DNA of 64,000 nucleotides from Roseicyclus persicicus (GCF_012395815.1 NZ_JAAZQQ010000006.1:1-64000); one strand, 5' to 3'; counted from the first letter of the stretch, positions 8,524-17,413 are shown. The notes: generated by a model not told the origin, from the letters alone. A program made the numbers and translations.

Positions 8524-9356
8524 GCGATGGCCTCCAGCACCTTGAGGAGACGGCTGCTCGAGTCCGCCAGGTCCTCGGGCGCAGCCAGCGCGACCTCTGG
8601 CATCGCCGTCACCTCGAAGGTGTCGAGGATCAGGCTGTCCATCGAGTTGAAGAACTGCACGCGCCAGACATGGGGCAGGGCGGTCGCGGTGATCCGGCAG
8701 TTGCCGTAGCCGCGGCTGAGGATCGTGACCGCGCCTTCACCGAGGGCGGCGTCGAGCCAGACCAGGTCCTCGGGCGTGTGCGGCAGGAGCGACAGGTTCA
8801 CGACATGGAGGTCGTCCTTGCCCGCCCAGGACGCGGACTTGTCGGCAAGCTCCGCGTAGATCGGCGGGGCGTTGATGACGGCGCCCGCGCGGGGGGCCTC
8901 GGCGCCCCTGGCGGCGCGGCGGGGCGTCAGGCCCGGCGACAGGGCGCGGGACGGGATCGGGCCCACCTCGATCGCGTCATGGTCGAGGCCCGACAGGACC
9001 CAGACGCCGGCAAAGCGGCTTTCCTGCGCGGCGATGGCCGGGATGGTGCGGATCTTGACCGACACCTCGCCGGTGCCCAGCGTCTCGGCGATCAGCGCCC
9101 GGTTCGCGGCGTCAAGCCCGCCGGTCTCGAACCGCTCCGTCGCGCCGCCCGCGGCGACGCGCGCGCAGGCGCCGGCGACCTGCCGCAGCAGGATCAGCGC
9201 GGGGCCGACGGCCGAGCTGTTCTCGATCTCGGGGTAGTGGGGGGCATAGACCATCATGTCCTGCGGCATCGACATGTAGGTCAGTTCCTCGCCCGAGGGG
9301 TCGGGCTGCGAGCCGGGGCCGAAGCCCATGGGGGGAAGGTGGAAATCGGCGGGCAT
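8520..9356 (-). CDS. hupH: HupH, hydrogenase expression/formation protein (HyaF family)
   Basis: The 278-residue product matches the HupH/HyaF family of hydrogenase accessory proteins. It contains the characteristic C-terminal block ILSRGYGNCRITATALPHVWRVQFFN followed by ILDTFEV. HyaF/HupH proteins are needed for a functional oxygen-tolerant uptake hydrogenase and are proposed to act on the small subunit or its clusters; the chemistry is not established. The N-terminal part contains MSMPQDMMVYAPHYPEIEN, also typical of the family. It lies 9 bases downstream of hupG and overlaps hupJ. Confidence 0.93.
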   Translation of the reverse strand: MPADFHLPPMGFGPGSQPDPSGEELTYMSMPQDMMVYAPHYPEIENSSAVGPALILLRQVAGACARVAAGGATERFETGGLDAANRALIAETLGTGEVSVKIRTIPAIAAQESRFAGVWVLSGLDHDAIEVGPIPSRALSPGLTPRRAARGAEAPRAGAVINAPPIYAELADKSASWAGKDDLHVVNLSLLPHTPEDLVWLDAALGEGAVTILSRGYGNCRITATALPHVWRVQFFNSMDSLILDTFEVTAMPEVALAAPEDLADSSSRLLKVLEAIA

Positions 9357-9365
9357 GGGTGCGTC

Positions 9366-9758
9366 CTACTCGGCGGCGGCGGCGGTGGCGGGGGCGGACA
9401 GGATCTGCGCGACGCGGCCCATGTAGTCGGCCCAGTCGCGCACGCGGGGGATCGCGCCGATCTGGCGGCCGTCGCGGAAGAAGACGAGCGAGGGGGTCTT
9501 GTACACGCCGGTTTCGGTGCGGGTGGCCTCCTCGATGGCGTCGTCGATCACGGCGCAGTCGAAGGCGCCCTGGAAGGCCTGTTTCAGCTCGGGCAGGATC
9601 ACGGCCACATCGGCGCTTTCAAGGTTGCGCTTCGGGTCGCCGGGGATGAACAGGACATGGGTGCCGGGCGCGGTGGTCCAGGCGTCGCGGGCGGCGGGGT
9701 CGGCCAGGCGCGGCCAGCCCAGCTCGGTCGTCAGGCGGTCGATCAGGGGGTGGCTCAT
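9366..9758 (-). CDS. hupG: HupG, HyaE-type thioredoxin-like chaperone
   Basis: HupG/HyaE proteins have a thioredoxin fold without the redox CxxC and act as chaperones for the Tat-exported small subunit. This product (130 residues from the chosen ATG at 9758) has the FIPGDPKRN and TPSLVFFRDGRQIG segments of the fold and no CxxC. I prefer this start because an AAGGAG Shine-Dalgarno lies six bases before it and follows directly on the hupF stop. An upstream ATG at 9773 would add five residues and overlap hupF. Confidence 0.9.
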   Translation of the reverse strand: MSHPLIDRLTTELGWPRLADPAARDAWTTAPGTHVLFIPGDPKRNLESADVAVILPELKQAFQGAFDCAVIDDAIEEATRTETGVYKTPSLVFFRDGRQIGAIPRVRDWADYMGRVAQILSAPATAAAAE

Positions 9759-9769
9759 GCGCGTCTCCT

Positions 9770-10090
9770 TCATCCGGTGGTGCGGCCGGCGTCGAGCGCG
9801 GCCTGCAGGTGGGCGGGCAGGCGGGGGCCGGTGGCCTCGAGGTCGGCAAAGGCATCGCCGAGCGCGCCGCCCTGCATGACGGAGCGCAGGCCCTCCAGCG
9901 CCGCGCGGATTTTCAGCGCCTCGCCCTCGTCCAGCACCTCGCGGGCGGCGCCGAGGAAATCGAGCACCCAGGCGCCGGGCGCCACGGGGCCGGTCAGGGA
10001 CAGGTCGATGCGCACCAGCCGGTCGCCGTCACGGGCGATGGCGGCGATCCCCTCGACCGAGACGACCTGCACGGGCGTGCCGATGCACAT
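9770..10090 (-). CDS. hupF: HupF, HypC paralogue for hydrogenase maturation
   Basis: HupF is a HypC-family chaperone dedicated to the uptake hydrogenase. In rhizobial systems it stabilises the large subunit and helps maturation at elevated oxygen. The 106-residue product starts MCIGTPVQV with the invariant Cys2 and the family core around [17 protein letters not shown]. It is longer than HypC (73 residues) because of a C-terminal alpha-helical extension, as usual for HupF. It starts one base downstream of the hupD stop. Confidence 0.94.
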   Translation of the reverse strand: MCIGTPVQVVSVEGIAAIARDGDRLVRIDLSLTGPVAPGAWVLDFLGAAREVLDEGEALKIRAALEGLRSVMQGGALGDAFADLEATGPRLPAHLQAALDAGRTTG

Positions 10091-10091
10091 C

Positions 10092-10703
10092 TCAGCGCCT
10101 CCGGCCCGGCACGAAGCGTTCGTCGCCGTGGCGGTAGGCCATGTCCTCGGACGGGCGGCCGCCCTCGTAGGCGTCGCGGCGGAGCGCGACATCGGCGAGG
10201 TCGGGCGACCCGGTGCCGGGGCCGGTGGGGTGCACGCCCCACTGCGCCAGCTTGTCCAGCCCGCGGTCGACGGCGGGGTCGATCTGGGCGGCGACGATGG
10301 GGCGGAGGCCGCCGCCGTAATCCTCCAGCTCCTCCGGCTGCACCCCGATCAGGCACAGCCGGTCGGGGCAGATGCCCTTGAGCTGGGCGGTGGCGATCAC
10401 GTCCTGGAACCCGGTCTGGTGCAGGCTCATCTTCTTGGCGCCCATGAAGGCGGGGACGGCCTCGTTCTCGACCACCTTCATCATGCCCGGCGGCAGGCCG
10501 TAGTCGACCGCGTCGAACACCAGCAGGTTGCGGGCATCCTCGAGGAAGGGCAGCAGGTAGAGCCCCTGGGTGCCGCCATCCATGATCTGGACCTCTGGGC
10601 CGAAACCCGCCCGCTCGGCCAGCCGTTCCACGCAGCGGACGCCGAAGCCTTCGTCCGCCCAGAGCAGGTTTCCGATTCCGAGGATCAGCGTGCGGTCGGT
10701 CAT
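10092..10703 (-). CDS. hupD: HupD, hydrogenase maturation endopeptidase
   Basis: HupD cleaves the C-terminal tail of HupL after nickel insertion, locking the active site. The 203-residue product has the family's metal-sensing residues: the Glu in [15 protein letters not shown], the Asp in VFDAVDYG and the His in [10 protein letters not shown]. Length fits the HybD/HyaD peptidase family. The start ATG at 10703 is the first plausible one after a 252-base gap from hupC that contains a hairpin and an FNR-type box, so hupD may head its own transcript. The C-terminal 20 or so residues are Arg/Gly-rich. Confidence 0.95.
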   Translation of the reverse strand: MTDRTLILGIGNLLWADEGFGVRCVERLAERAGFGPEVQIMDGGTQGLYLLPFLEDARNLLVFDAVDYGLPPGMMKVVENEAVPAFMGAKKMSLHQTGFQDVIATAQLKGICPDRLCLIGVQPEELEDYGGGLRPIVAAQIDPAVDRGLDKLAQWGVHPTGPGTGSPDLADVALRRDAYEGGRPSEDMAYRHGDERFVPGRRR

Positions 10704-10823
10704 GCCATGTCCTTCCTGCCGGCATGGCCGCCCCTGGGTGTCTGACGCCCTGGCCATGCTTCGGTCGGTCCGGCGCGAAACCGGATACTGCGTTATCGGT
10801 ATGCCGCCGGACACAGGGGCAAC

Positions 10824-10837
10824 TTGATCTGAGTCAA
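10824..10837 (-). promoter_or_regulatory. Candidate FNR/FnrL box upstream of hupD
   Basis: The sequence TTGATCTGAGTCAA matches the FNR consensus TTGAT-N4-ATCAA at nine of ten positions. It lies about 120 bases upstream of the hupD start, in the only sizeable gap within the hup operon. A near-identical perfect box stands upstream of hupS. This suggests an internal oxygen-responsive promoter for hupDFGHJK; the assignment is by motif only. Confidence 0.55.
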
Positions 10838-10901
10838 CTTCAGGTTGTCCAAGGTGGATATATTTATTCGCTCAGGTAGAAAGTTGGCGACCACAATCAG
10901 A

Positions 10902-10929
10902 ACGGGCGCCGCTGGTGCGGGGCGCCCGT
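10902..10929 (-). terminator. Hairpin between hupC and hupD
   Basis: A perfect 9-bp stem (ACGGGCGCC / GGCGCCCGT) with a 10-base loop lies 27 bases after the hupC stop. On the minus strand it is followed by TTCTGATTG, not a clear T-run. It may therefore be a weak terminator, an attenuator or an mRNA-stabilising 3' end separating hupSLC from hupDFGHJK. Confidence 0.5.
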
Positions 10930-10955
10930 CCGATCGTGTCGGGGATGGCGCGGCC

Positions 10956-11762
10956 TCAGTCGGGCCGGTCGTCCTTGAAGGTGCGGTGGCCCGAGATCAT
11001 GGTCGACACCATCGACTGCCGCGACAGGATATCCTCGCGGATGGCGGCGTAGATGTGGATGATCATGAACACGAGGATCGCCCACATCCCCAGCTGGTGG
11101 ATGCCGTGCAGCGCCTGGCTGCCGCCGACCAGCGGGATGATCCAGCCGAACATCCGGTCGGCCCACGACCCCAGCCCCAGCCCCTCGGAATAGAGCGCGA
11201 AGCCGGTGAAGATCATGAAGGTGATGCCCAGCGTCATGAAGAAGAACATCGCGGTCTGCGCCAGCGGGTTGTGGCCCACGTATTTCTTGGGCTCGCGTTC
11301 GAGGAACAGGTACCAGCGCAGCTCGAACATGACCTCCTGCCACCAGCGGCGGTTCCACACCGGCAGGATGAACAGCTGCCGGGCGTGGTGGTTGCCGACG
11401 AAGGCCCAGTAGATCCGCCCGAGAAAGCCGACCGTCATGACGAAGGCCGCCGCGAAATGGGCAAAGCGGATGTAGCCGAAGGTGAACTGGTGCGTCGCCT
11501 CGCCGATCTGCATGGTGGGCGGCGGGTTGGGAATGAACCAGCCGGTCACGCACAGCACGATGATCGCGGCCGCGTTGATCCAGTGCCACAGGCGCACCGG
11601 CGCCTCGTAGACGTAGACGCTGGTGCGGCGGCGGATGCTTTCGATGTCGGCGGCGGTGGCGTCGCCGGTCAGGAGCGAGCCCGGCAGCACCTCGACATCG
11701 TCGCGGACGCTGTGGATGGGCGTGGAGCGGATCGGCTCCTCGTCGCGGGAGGTGTCCTTCAT
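10956..11762 (-). CDS. hupC: HupC, membrane cytochrome b of the uptake hydrogenase
   Basis: HupC anchors HupSL to the membrane and passes electrons from the small subunit to the quinone pool through two b hemes. The 268-residue protein has four predicted membrane segments and histidines typical of the Ni/Fe-hydrogenase cytochrome b family: RLWHWINAAAI (helix 1), RFAHFAAAF (helix 2), and HGIHQLGMWAILVFMIIHIYAA (helix 4). The roughly 45-residue N-terminal cytosolic tail is somewhat long. It has a strong Shine-Dalgarno (GGAGGAGGG) and overlaps the preceding small gene by four bases. Confidence 0.96.
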   Translation of the reverse strand: MKDTSRDEEPIRSTPIHSVRDDVEVLPGSLLTGDATAADIESIRRRTSVYVYEAPVRLWHWINAAAIIVLCVTGWFIPNPPPTMQIGEATHQFTFGYIRFAHFAAAFVMTVGFLGRIYWAFVGNHHARQLFILPVWNRRWWQEVMFELRWYLFLEREPKKYVGHNPLAQTAMFFFMTLGITFMIFTGFALYSEGLGLGSWADRMFGWIIPLVGGSQALHGIHQLGMWAILVFMIIHIYAAIREDILSRQSMVSTMISGHRTFKDDRPD

Positions 11763-11968
11763 TCCGCCCTCCTCCGGGCCCGGGCGCGGCGGCGGGCGAG
11801 GCCCGCGCCGATCACGATGACGGAGAGGGCGGCCAGCGCGGCCACGACGGCCAGGTGCGAGACGTCCGAGACCCAGTGGGCGGCCGTCGCGGCCTCGTCA
11901 TGGCCGGGATGCGCGAGCGCGGGCCGGGCGGCGAGGAAGGCGGCGGCGAAAAGGGCGGGCTTCTTCAT
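11759..11968 (-). CDS. Small secreted or membrane protein with HupE-like N-terminus
   Basis: The 69-residue product sits between hupL and hupC, with a good ribosome site (GGAG, 8 bases) and a four-base overlap with hupC, so it is very likely translated. It begins with a signal peptide (KKPALFAAAFLAARPALA) followed by HPGHDEA, resembling the mature start of HupE/UreJ nickel permeases. It then has a single hydrophobic helix (about residues 36-60) and a tail of Arg/Ala. It is far too short to be a complete HupE (about 190 residues). It may be a truncated HupE or an independent small subunit that binds metal through His20/His23 or stabilises HupSLC. Function unknown. Confidence 0.75.
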   Translation of the reverse strand: MKKPALFAAAFLAARPALAHPGHDEAATAAHWVSDVSHLAVVAALAALSVIVIGAGLARRRARARRRAE

Positions 11969-11980
11969 CGGGGTGTCTCC

Positions 11981-13774
11981 TCAGCGGACCTTGACGGTGG
12001 TCAGTTCGTGCCCGTCGGGCGACATGACGTGGGTGGAGCAGGCCAGGCACGGGTCGAAGCTGTGCAGGGTGCGCAGGATCTCGACCGGCTCCTCGGGGCG
12101 TTCCATCGGGGTGCCGAGCAGCGACGCCTCGAAGGCCCCGATGTTGCCCGCGGCGTCCCGTGGGCTGCCGTTCCAGGTGGTCGGCACGACGCACTGGTAG
12201 TTCTCGATCCGGCCGTCGGCGATGCTGACCCAGTGGCCGAGCGCACCGCGCGGGGCCTCGGTGAAGCCGACGCCGCGGGTGGATGCGGGCCAGGTCGAGG
12301 GGTCCCAGCGGGCCACGTTGGCGGTGGATTCGTCGCCGTTGCGGATGTTGGTCACCAGCTTGTCGAAGAAGTGCCTCTGGAGATCGGCGCAATACTGCGC
12401 CTCGAGCGCGCGGGCCGCGGTCCGGCCGAGCGTCGAGAACAGCGCCTCCACCGGCAGGTCCATGGTGCGCAGGAGGCCCGTGACCTGGTCGGTGATCTGC
12501 TCGTGGCCCGAGGCGTAGCCGACGATGTAGCGGGCGAGCGGGCCCACCTCCATCGCGTGGCCGCGCCAGCGCGGGGCCTTGATCCACGAGTATTTCGCCG
12601 CCTCGTCGATCTCGCGGATGTTGGTCCGCGAGCCGACGGTGTTCTCGCCCAGCTCGAACTTGGCGTTGGTGACGCCGTCCCAGGGGTGCTTGCCCACGCC
12701 GGGTTCGCCGTAGTCGTACCAGCTGTGGTCGACGAATTCCTGGATCTGCTCGGGGTCGCGGATGTCGACCTCGTGCACGGTGGACAGGTCGCCGTTGATG
12801 ATCGCGCCGCGGGGCAGGTGCAGCGTCTCGGGGGCGAAGTTGTTGGCGTGCTCGGGGATGTCGCCGTAGCTGAGCACGGCCTGCGACGAGAGCCCGCCGC
12901 CGTGCAGCCAGTTGCGGTAGAAGCCGCCGATGGCGATCACGTCGGGGATGTAGACGTTGCGCACGAAGTCGTCGCAGAGCGACAGGATGGTCGAGACCTG
13001 GTTCAGCCGCTCCATGTTGATCGCGCCGACCGCGCCCGTGGAATGCACGTTGATCGGGCAGGGCACGCCGCCCACCAGCCAGTTCGGGTGCGGGTTCTTG
13101 CCGCCGAAGATGGTGTGGACCTTGACGATCTCCTTCTGCAGGTCGAGCGCCTCGAGGTAGTGGGTCACCGCCATCAGGTCCGCCTCGGGCGGCAGGAGAT
13201 AGGCGGGGTTGTCCCAGTAGCCGTTGCGGAACAGGCCCAGCTGCCCCGATTCCACGAACTGCCGGAGCCGGTTCTGCACGTCGCGGAAATAGCCGGGCGA
13301 GGACATCGGGTGGTTCGGGCCCACCGTCTGCTGCAGCTCGCTGGTCGCGCGGGGATCGGCGCGCAGCGCGTTGACCGGGTTCACCCAGTCGAGCGCGTGC
13401 AGGTGGTAGAAATGCACGACGTGGTCGTGGATCTGCAGGTTCAGCTGCATCATGTTGCGGATCGAGTTCGCGTTGTCGGGGATCTCGATCCCCAGCGCGT
13501 CCTCGACCGCGCGCACGGAGGTCAGCGCGTGAGTGCCGGTGCAGACGCCGCAGATCCGTTCGGTGAAGGCCCAGGCGTCGCGCGGGTCACGCCCGCGCAG
13601 GATGACCTCGAGGCCGCGCCACATGGTGCCGGTGGACACCGCGTTGCGGATCACGTTGTCGGCGTCGACGTTCACCTCGCAGCGCATGTGGCCTTCGATT
13701 CGGGTGACCGGGTCGACGACGATGCGCTGGCCCGCGGTGTCGAGCGAGAAGCCGTTGGGGGTTTGGACGACCAT
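11981..13774 (-). CDS. hupL: HupL, uptake [NiFe]-hydrogenase large subunit
   Basis: HupL holds the NiFe(CN)2CO site that oxidises H2. The 597-residue precursor shows the N-terminal nickel ligands in RICGVC and the C-terminal ligands in DPCLACSTH. Family blocks [11 protein letters not shown] and HPNPNWLVGG-type [10 protein letters not shown] are also present. The tail [15 protein letters not shown] after the His is the peptide removed by HupD. It has no signal peptide of its own and is exported with HupS by the Tat route. It starts 3 bases after the hupS stop. Confidence 0.98.
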   Translation of the reverse strand: MVVQTPNGFSLDTAGQRIVVDPVTRIEGHMRCEVNVDADNVIRNAVSTGTMWRGLEVILRGRDPRDAWAFTERICGVCTGTHALTSVRAVEDALGIEIPDNANSIRNMMQLNLQIHDHVVHFYHLHALDWVNPVNALRADPRATSELQQTVGPNHPMSSPGYFRDVQNRLRQFVESGQLGLFRNGYWDNPAYLLPPEADLMAVTHYLEALDLQKEIVKVHTIFGGKNPHPNWLVGGVPCPINVHSTGAVGAINMERLNQVSTILSLCDDFVRNVYIPDVIAIGGFYRNWLHGGGLSSQAVLSYGDIPEHANNFAPETLHLPRGAIINGDLSTVHEVDIRDPEQIQEFVDHSWYDYGEPGVGKHPWDGVTNAKFELGENTVGSRTNIREIDEAAKYSWIKAPRWRGHAMEVGPLARYIVGYASGHEQITDQVTGLLRTMDLPVEALFSTLGRTAARALEAQYCADLQRHFFDKLVTNIRNGDESTANVARWDPSTWPASTRGVGFTEAPRGALGHWVSIADGRIENYQCVVPTTWNGSPRDAAGNIGAFEASLLGTPMERPEEPVEILRTLHSFDPCLACSTHVMSPDGHELTTVKVR

Positions 13775-13777
13775 GGG

Positions 13778-14869
13778 TTACGCCTCCTCGCGCGCGGCCT
13801 GCTGCCGCTTGACCTGTGCCGATTTCAGTGCCGAGACCGCGGCATGGACCGCGACCGCGCCGCCCACGGCCGCCGCCGCCGCGCCGCCGATCTGGCCCGC
13901 GTTCGCCTCGACCCCGAACTGGGTCAGGTCGGTCACGCGGTCGTAGAAGGAGCCCGCATCCCAGAAGCCTTCCTCGGAGCAGCCGATGCAGCCGTGGCCG
14001 GACTGGATCGGGAAGCTGACGCCCTCGTTCCAGCCGATGGTGGAGCAGGCGTTGTAGGTGGTCGGGCCGCGGCAGCCCATCTTGTAGAGGCAGTAGCCGC
14101 GGCGGGCGTTGTCGTCGTCCCAGGCCTCGACGAACTGGCCGGCGTCGAAATGGGCGCGGCGGTAGCACTTGTCGTGGATGCGCTGGCCGTAGAACATCGC
14201 GGGCCGGCCCTGGCGGTCGAGCTCGGGCAGGCGCTGGAAGGTCAGCATGTAGGTGATGACGCCGGTCATCACCTCGGCGATCGGCGGGCAGCCGGGCACG
14301 CGGATGATCGGGCGGTCGGTGATCACCTCGTGGACGGGCGTGGCCTGCGTCGGGTTCGGGTGGGCGGCCTGGACGCAGCCGTAGGAGGCGCAGGCGCCCC
14401 AGCTGATGATCGCCTGCGCGCCCTCGGCGGCGTGGCGGAGCTTCTCGACGAAGGGGCGGCCGCCGGTGATGCAGAACATGCCATCCTCGTTCAGGGGCGG
14501 GTTGCCCTCGACGGCGAGGATGTAGTTGCCGCGGTATTCCTCGATCACCTGCTCCAGCGCCGCCTCGGCCTGGTGGCCGGCCGCCGCCATCAGCGTGTCG
14601 TCGTAGTCGAGGCTGATCATCGACAGCACCACGTCGCGCACCAGCGGGTGGGCGGAGCGGATGAAGCTTTCCGAGCAGCAGGTGCATTCGAGCCCGTGCA
14701 GCCAGATCACCGGCGTGCGGGGGCGGGTTTCCATCGCATGGGCGATCTGCGGCACGAAGGCGGGCCCGAGGCCCAGCGCAGAGGCGGTCAGCGAGCAGTA
14801 TTTCATGAAGCTGCGGCGGGTGATCCCCTGCCGGCGCATCACGTCGTAGAATGTTTCGGTCGCGGGCAC
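13778..14869 (-). CDS. hupS: HupS, uptake [NiFe]-hydrogenase small subunit with six-cysteine proximal cluster
   Basis: HupS carries the three iron-sulfur clusters that relay electrons from HupL to HupC. The 363-residue precursor has a Tat signal (RRSFMK at 18-23) probably cleaved after AHA45. Counted from there, cysteines fall at mature positions 17, 19, 20, 115, 120 and 149 ([23 protein letters not shown]). This is the six-cysteine set that binds the [4Fe-3S] proximal cluster of oxygen-tolerant group 1 enzymes. Distal and medial ligands are in [20 protein letters not shown] and [12 protein letters not shown]-terminal hydrophobic helix (about 325-350) anchors the complex in the membrane. Confidence 0.98.
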   Translation of the reverse strand: MPATETFYDVMRRQGITRRSFMKYCSLTASALGLGPAFVPQIAHAMETRPRTPVIWLHGLECTCCSESFIRSAHPLVRDVVLSMISLDYDDTLMAAAGHQAEAALEQVIEEYRGNYILAVEGNPPLNEDGMFCITGGRPFVEKLRHAAEGAQAIISWGACASYGCVQAAHPNPTQATPVHEVITDRPIIRVPGCPPIAEVMTGVITYMLTFQRLPELDRQGRPAMFYGQRIHDKCYRRAHFDAGQFVEAWDDDNARRGYCLYKMGCRGPTTYNACSTIGWNEGVSFPIQSGHGCIGCSEEGFWDAGSFYDRVTDLTQFGVEANAGQIGGAAAAAVGGAVAVHAAVSALKSAQVKRQQAAREEA

Positions 14870-15034
14870 GGGGCCGGTCCTCCCTCACGCTGATCCGCGC
14901 GCGGGGCTGGCCGCGGACGGACGGATTCCATCGTGACAGAGAGGTGACAGCTTCCCCGGGGGTGTCGCAAAGCCGGGGGCGCGGCGCGGGGTGCGACAAT
15001 AAAACGTCGCGGCATCATCGGGTTAGGGGCCAAT

Positions 15035-15048
15035 TTGATCTGGATCAA
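15035..15048 (-). promoter_or_regulatory. Perfect FNR/FnrL box upstream of hupS
   Basis: TTGATCTGGATCAA is a perfect match to TTGAT-N4-ATCAA. It is centred about 172 bases before the hupS start codon, in the 231-base gap between hypF and hupS. A possible minus-strand -10 (TTTTAT, 15004-14999) would put the box near -50. I found no TTG-N5-CAA, the HupR site described in R. capsulatus, by eye in the gap. Confidence 0.65.
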
Positions 15049-15100
15049 ACGCCCCGGCCGGCATCCCGCTGTCCGGTTTCGGGCGCGGGTGGCAAGCGCG

Positions 15101-17413
15101 TTACCGGCGGGCGGCCGCGACCAGCGCCTGGCCCAGCGCGAGGCCGCCGTCGTTCGCGGGGGTGGCCTGGTGGTGCAGGACGGGCAGCCCGTCGAGCGCG
15201 CGGAGGGTCAGGTCGAGCAGGAGCGCGTTCTGGAAACAGCCCCCCGAGAGCGCCACGGCCACGGCGCGGCCGGCCTCCAGCTCGGCGCGGGCGAGGTCGG
15301 CGAAGGCGGTGGCCAGCGTGACGTGGAACAGCGCGGCGAGGGTTGCAGGCGGCGGCGCGTCGGGGGCGAGGGCGGCGGCGAAGAGCGGGGCGGGGTCGAT
15401 GGCGCCGGCCGTGACGGGCAGGGCGAGGGGGGCGGGGGTGCCGCGGGCCAGCGCCTCGAGCGCCATGGCGGCCTCGCCCTCATGGCTCTGCCGGTCCGGG
15501 GCCGCGCCGAGGAGGGCGGCGAAGCCGTCGAAGAGGCGCCCGGCCGAGGAGGAGAGCGGCGCGTTCAGGCCCTGCGCGATCGCCTGCCGCAGGGGGGCAA
15601 GCGGCTTGTCGGGCCAGAGGCCCTCCGCGCGGCGGTGCAGGCCCGCCTGGTCGAGGCGCGCCAGCGCGTTGCGCCAGGGCTCCCGGTTCGCCGCGTCGCC
15701 GCCGGGCAGGGGGGCGGGCTTCAGCCAGGCCGCGCGGGCAAAGCCCGCGTAACCGCCCACCAGCACCTCGCCGCCCCAGATCGTCCCGTCCGGCCCCAGC
15801 CCCAGCCCGTCCAGCACGATCCCCGCCACCGGCCCGCCGTCGCGGGGCCAGAGGTGTTCGCCGAGGCAGCTTGCCAGATGCGCGTGGTGGTGCTGGATCT
15901 CGACCAGCTCCAGCCCCTGCGCCTCGGCCATGGCGCGGGCGACCTGGCTGGCCCGGTAGCCCGGGTGCAGGTCGCAGGCGAGCCGCGCGGGCGCGTGGTC
16001 GAAGAGCTGCGCGTAATCCGCCACCGCCTTGCGGAACTCGTCGAAACACAGCCGGTCGTCGAGATCGCCGAGGTGATGGGACAGGAGCGCCTGCCCGGTC
16101 CTCGTCAGGCAGATCGCGCCCTTCATCTGCCCGCCCAGCGCCAGCACGTCCGGCGCGTCCTCGAAGCCCGGAGGGAGCGGCAGGGTGCCCGGCACGCGGC
16201 CGCGGCCCCGGCGCAGGATCATCGGCCCGTGGGCCGTGACCCGCTCCACGCTGTCGTCGAGCCGCCGGCGGATGTCGCGGTCGTGCAGCAGGAGCGCGTC
16301 GGCGAAGCGCCCGAGCTTCTCCCGCGCCTCGGTGTTGCCGATCACCTGCGGCTCGCCCGAGAGGTTGCCCGAGGTCATCACCAGCGGGCGGCCGACCGCG
16401 TCGAGCAGCAGATGGTGGAGCGGCGTGTAGGGCAGCATCCAGCCAAGGGTGGTCTGGCCGGGGGCGAGCGCGTCGGGCAGGGTGTCGCCTGTGCGGGCGA
16501 GGAGCAGGATGGGGGCGGCGGGGCTTTTCAGGCGGTCCCATTCGGCCTCGGTGGGGGCGGCATGGGTGCGGATCATGGCCTCGGTGCCCATGAGGGCCAG
16601 CGGCTTGGTCGGGCGGCGCTTGCGGGCGCGGAGACGGGCGATGGCCTCGGCGTCCGTGGCGTCGCAGGCGAGGTGGAAACCGCCGAGGCCCTTGATGGCA
16701 AGGATGTGACCGCTGCGCAGGAGCCGGGCGGCGTCCGGGATGGCGGCGTCGCCTGGGGGGCTCTGCCCCCCGTCGCCACGGGCGACTCCCCCCGGAGTAT
16801 TTTCCGAAGCAAAGATGGAGGCGGTCGGTTCCAGCCACAGATGCGGCCCGCAGTCGGGGCAGGCGACGGGCTGGGCGTGGAACCGGCGGTCGCCGGGGTC
16901 CTCGTATTCGGCGCGGCAGGCGGGGCACATCTCGAAGGCGGCCATGGCGGTCTGCGCCCGGTCGTAGGGCAGCCGGTCGAGGATCGAGAAGCGCGGGCCG
17001 CAATGGGTGCAGTTGGCGAAGGCATAGCCGGCGCGGCGGTCGGCGGGGTCGCGGATCTCGGCCAGGCAGGCGGGGCAGGTGGCGGCGTCCGGGGTCACGC
17101 GGGTGCGGGCGCCGACCCCGTCGGAGGGGGCGATGAGGAAGGCCGCGGGCGCGGTGGCGAAGCGGTGCGGCGCGGTCTCCACCGCGTCGACGCGGGCGAG
17201 CGGCGGCGCCTCGGCCGAGAGGGCCGCGAGGAAGGCCTGCGTCGCCCCGCGGGCGCGGATCAGCACGCCCTCGGCGTCGTTCAGCACCTCGCCGGTCACG
17301 CCATGGGCCTGCGCCAGTTGCCACACGAAGGGGCGGAAGCCCACGCCCTGCACCTGCCCGCGGACGCGGATGGCGAGCCCGTCGAGGGGGGCTTGGGGCG
17401 CGGTGTCGGGCAA
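15101..17413 (-). CDS. hypF: HypF, carbamoyltransferase of hydrogenase maturation, with an in-frame repeat insertion
   Basis: HypF uses carbamoyl phosphate and ATP to carbamoylate HypE. The 770-residue protein has, in order, an acylphosphatase domain (about 10-95, VRGQVQGVGFRPFVW), two zinc-finger-like cysteine sets (CPACLAEI...CTHC and CPACRAEY...CPDC, about 110-190), a YrdC-like domain (about 220-400, ILAIKGLGGFHLACDA) and a Kae1-like domain (about 410-765, with QHHHAHLASC). Residues 198-221, between the zinc fingers and the YrdC domain, are encoded by a copy of a palindromic repeat also found in intergenic DNA. The start is TTG with a good AGGAGA seven bases upstream; an in-frame stop precedes it. 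Confidence 0.96.
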   Translation of the reverse strand: MPDTAPQAPLDGLAIRVRGQVQGVGFRPFVWQLAQAHGVTGEVLNDAEGVLIRARGATQAFLAALSAEAPPLARVDAVETAPHRFATAPAAFLIAPSDGVGARTRVTPDAATCPACLAEIRDPADRRAGYAFANCTHCGPRFSILDRLPYDRAQTAMAAFEMCPACRAEYEDPGDRRFHAQPVACPDCGPHLWLEPTASIFASENTPGGVARGDGGQSPPGDAAIPDAARLLRSGHILAIKGLGGFHLACDATDAEAIARLRARKRRPTKPLALMGTEAMIRTHAAPTEAEWDRLKSPAAPILLLARTGDTLPDALAPGQTTLGWMLPYTPLHHLLLDAVGRPLVMTSGNLSGEPQVIGNTEAREKLGRFADALLLHDRDIRRRLDDSVERVTAHGPMILRRGRGRVPGTLPLPPGFEDAPDVLALGGQMKGAICLTRTGQALLSHHLGDLDDRLCFDEFRKAVADYAQLFDHAPARLACDLHPGYRASQVARAMAEAQGLELVEIQHHHAHLASCLGEHLWPRDGGPVAGIVLDGLGLGPDGTIWGGEVLVGGYAGFARAAWLKPAPLPGGDAANREPWRNALARLDQAGLHRRAEGLWPDKPLAPLRQAIAQGLNAPLSSSAGRLFDGFAALLGAAPDRQSHEGEAAMALEALARGTPAPLALPVTAGAIDPAPLFAAALAPDAPPPATLAALFHVTLATAFADLARAELEAGRAVAVALSGGCFQNALLLDLTLRALDGLPVLHHQATPANDGGLALGQALVAAARR
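16752..16821 (-). repeat. Palindromic repeat copy A, inside hypF
   Basis: Read on the hypF strand, this 70-base segment starts CCTCCATCTTTGCTT, continues to ACTCCGGGGGG, and ends with two hairpins: GTCGCC/GGCGAC (loop CGT) and GGGGGGC/GCCCCCC (loop AGA). It matches copy C at 60381-60449 along its whole length at about nine positions in ten. The first part is also shared with copy B at 20562-20613. It is read in frame as residues 198-221 of HypF. Confidence 0.85.

Noticed and set aside
11855-14893. Open frame of 1012 codons on the plus strand opposite hupSL
   Set aside because: It is a shadow of hupS and hupL; it has low-complexity composition and no ribosome site or motif.
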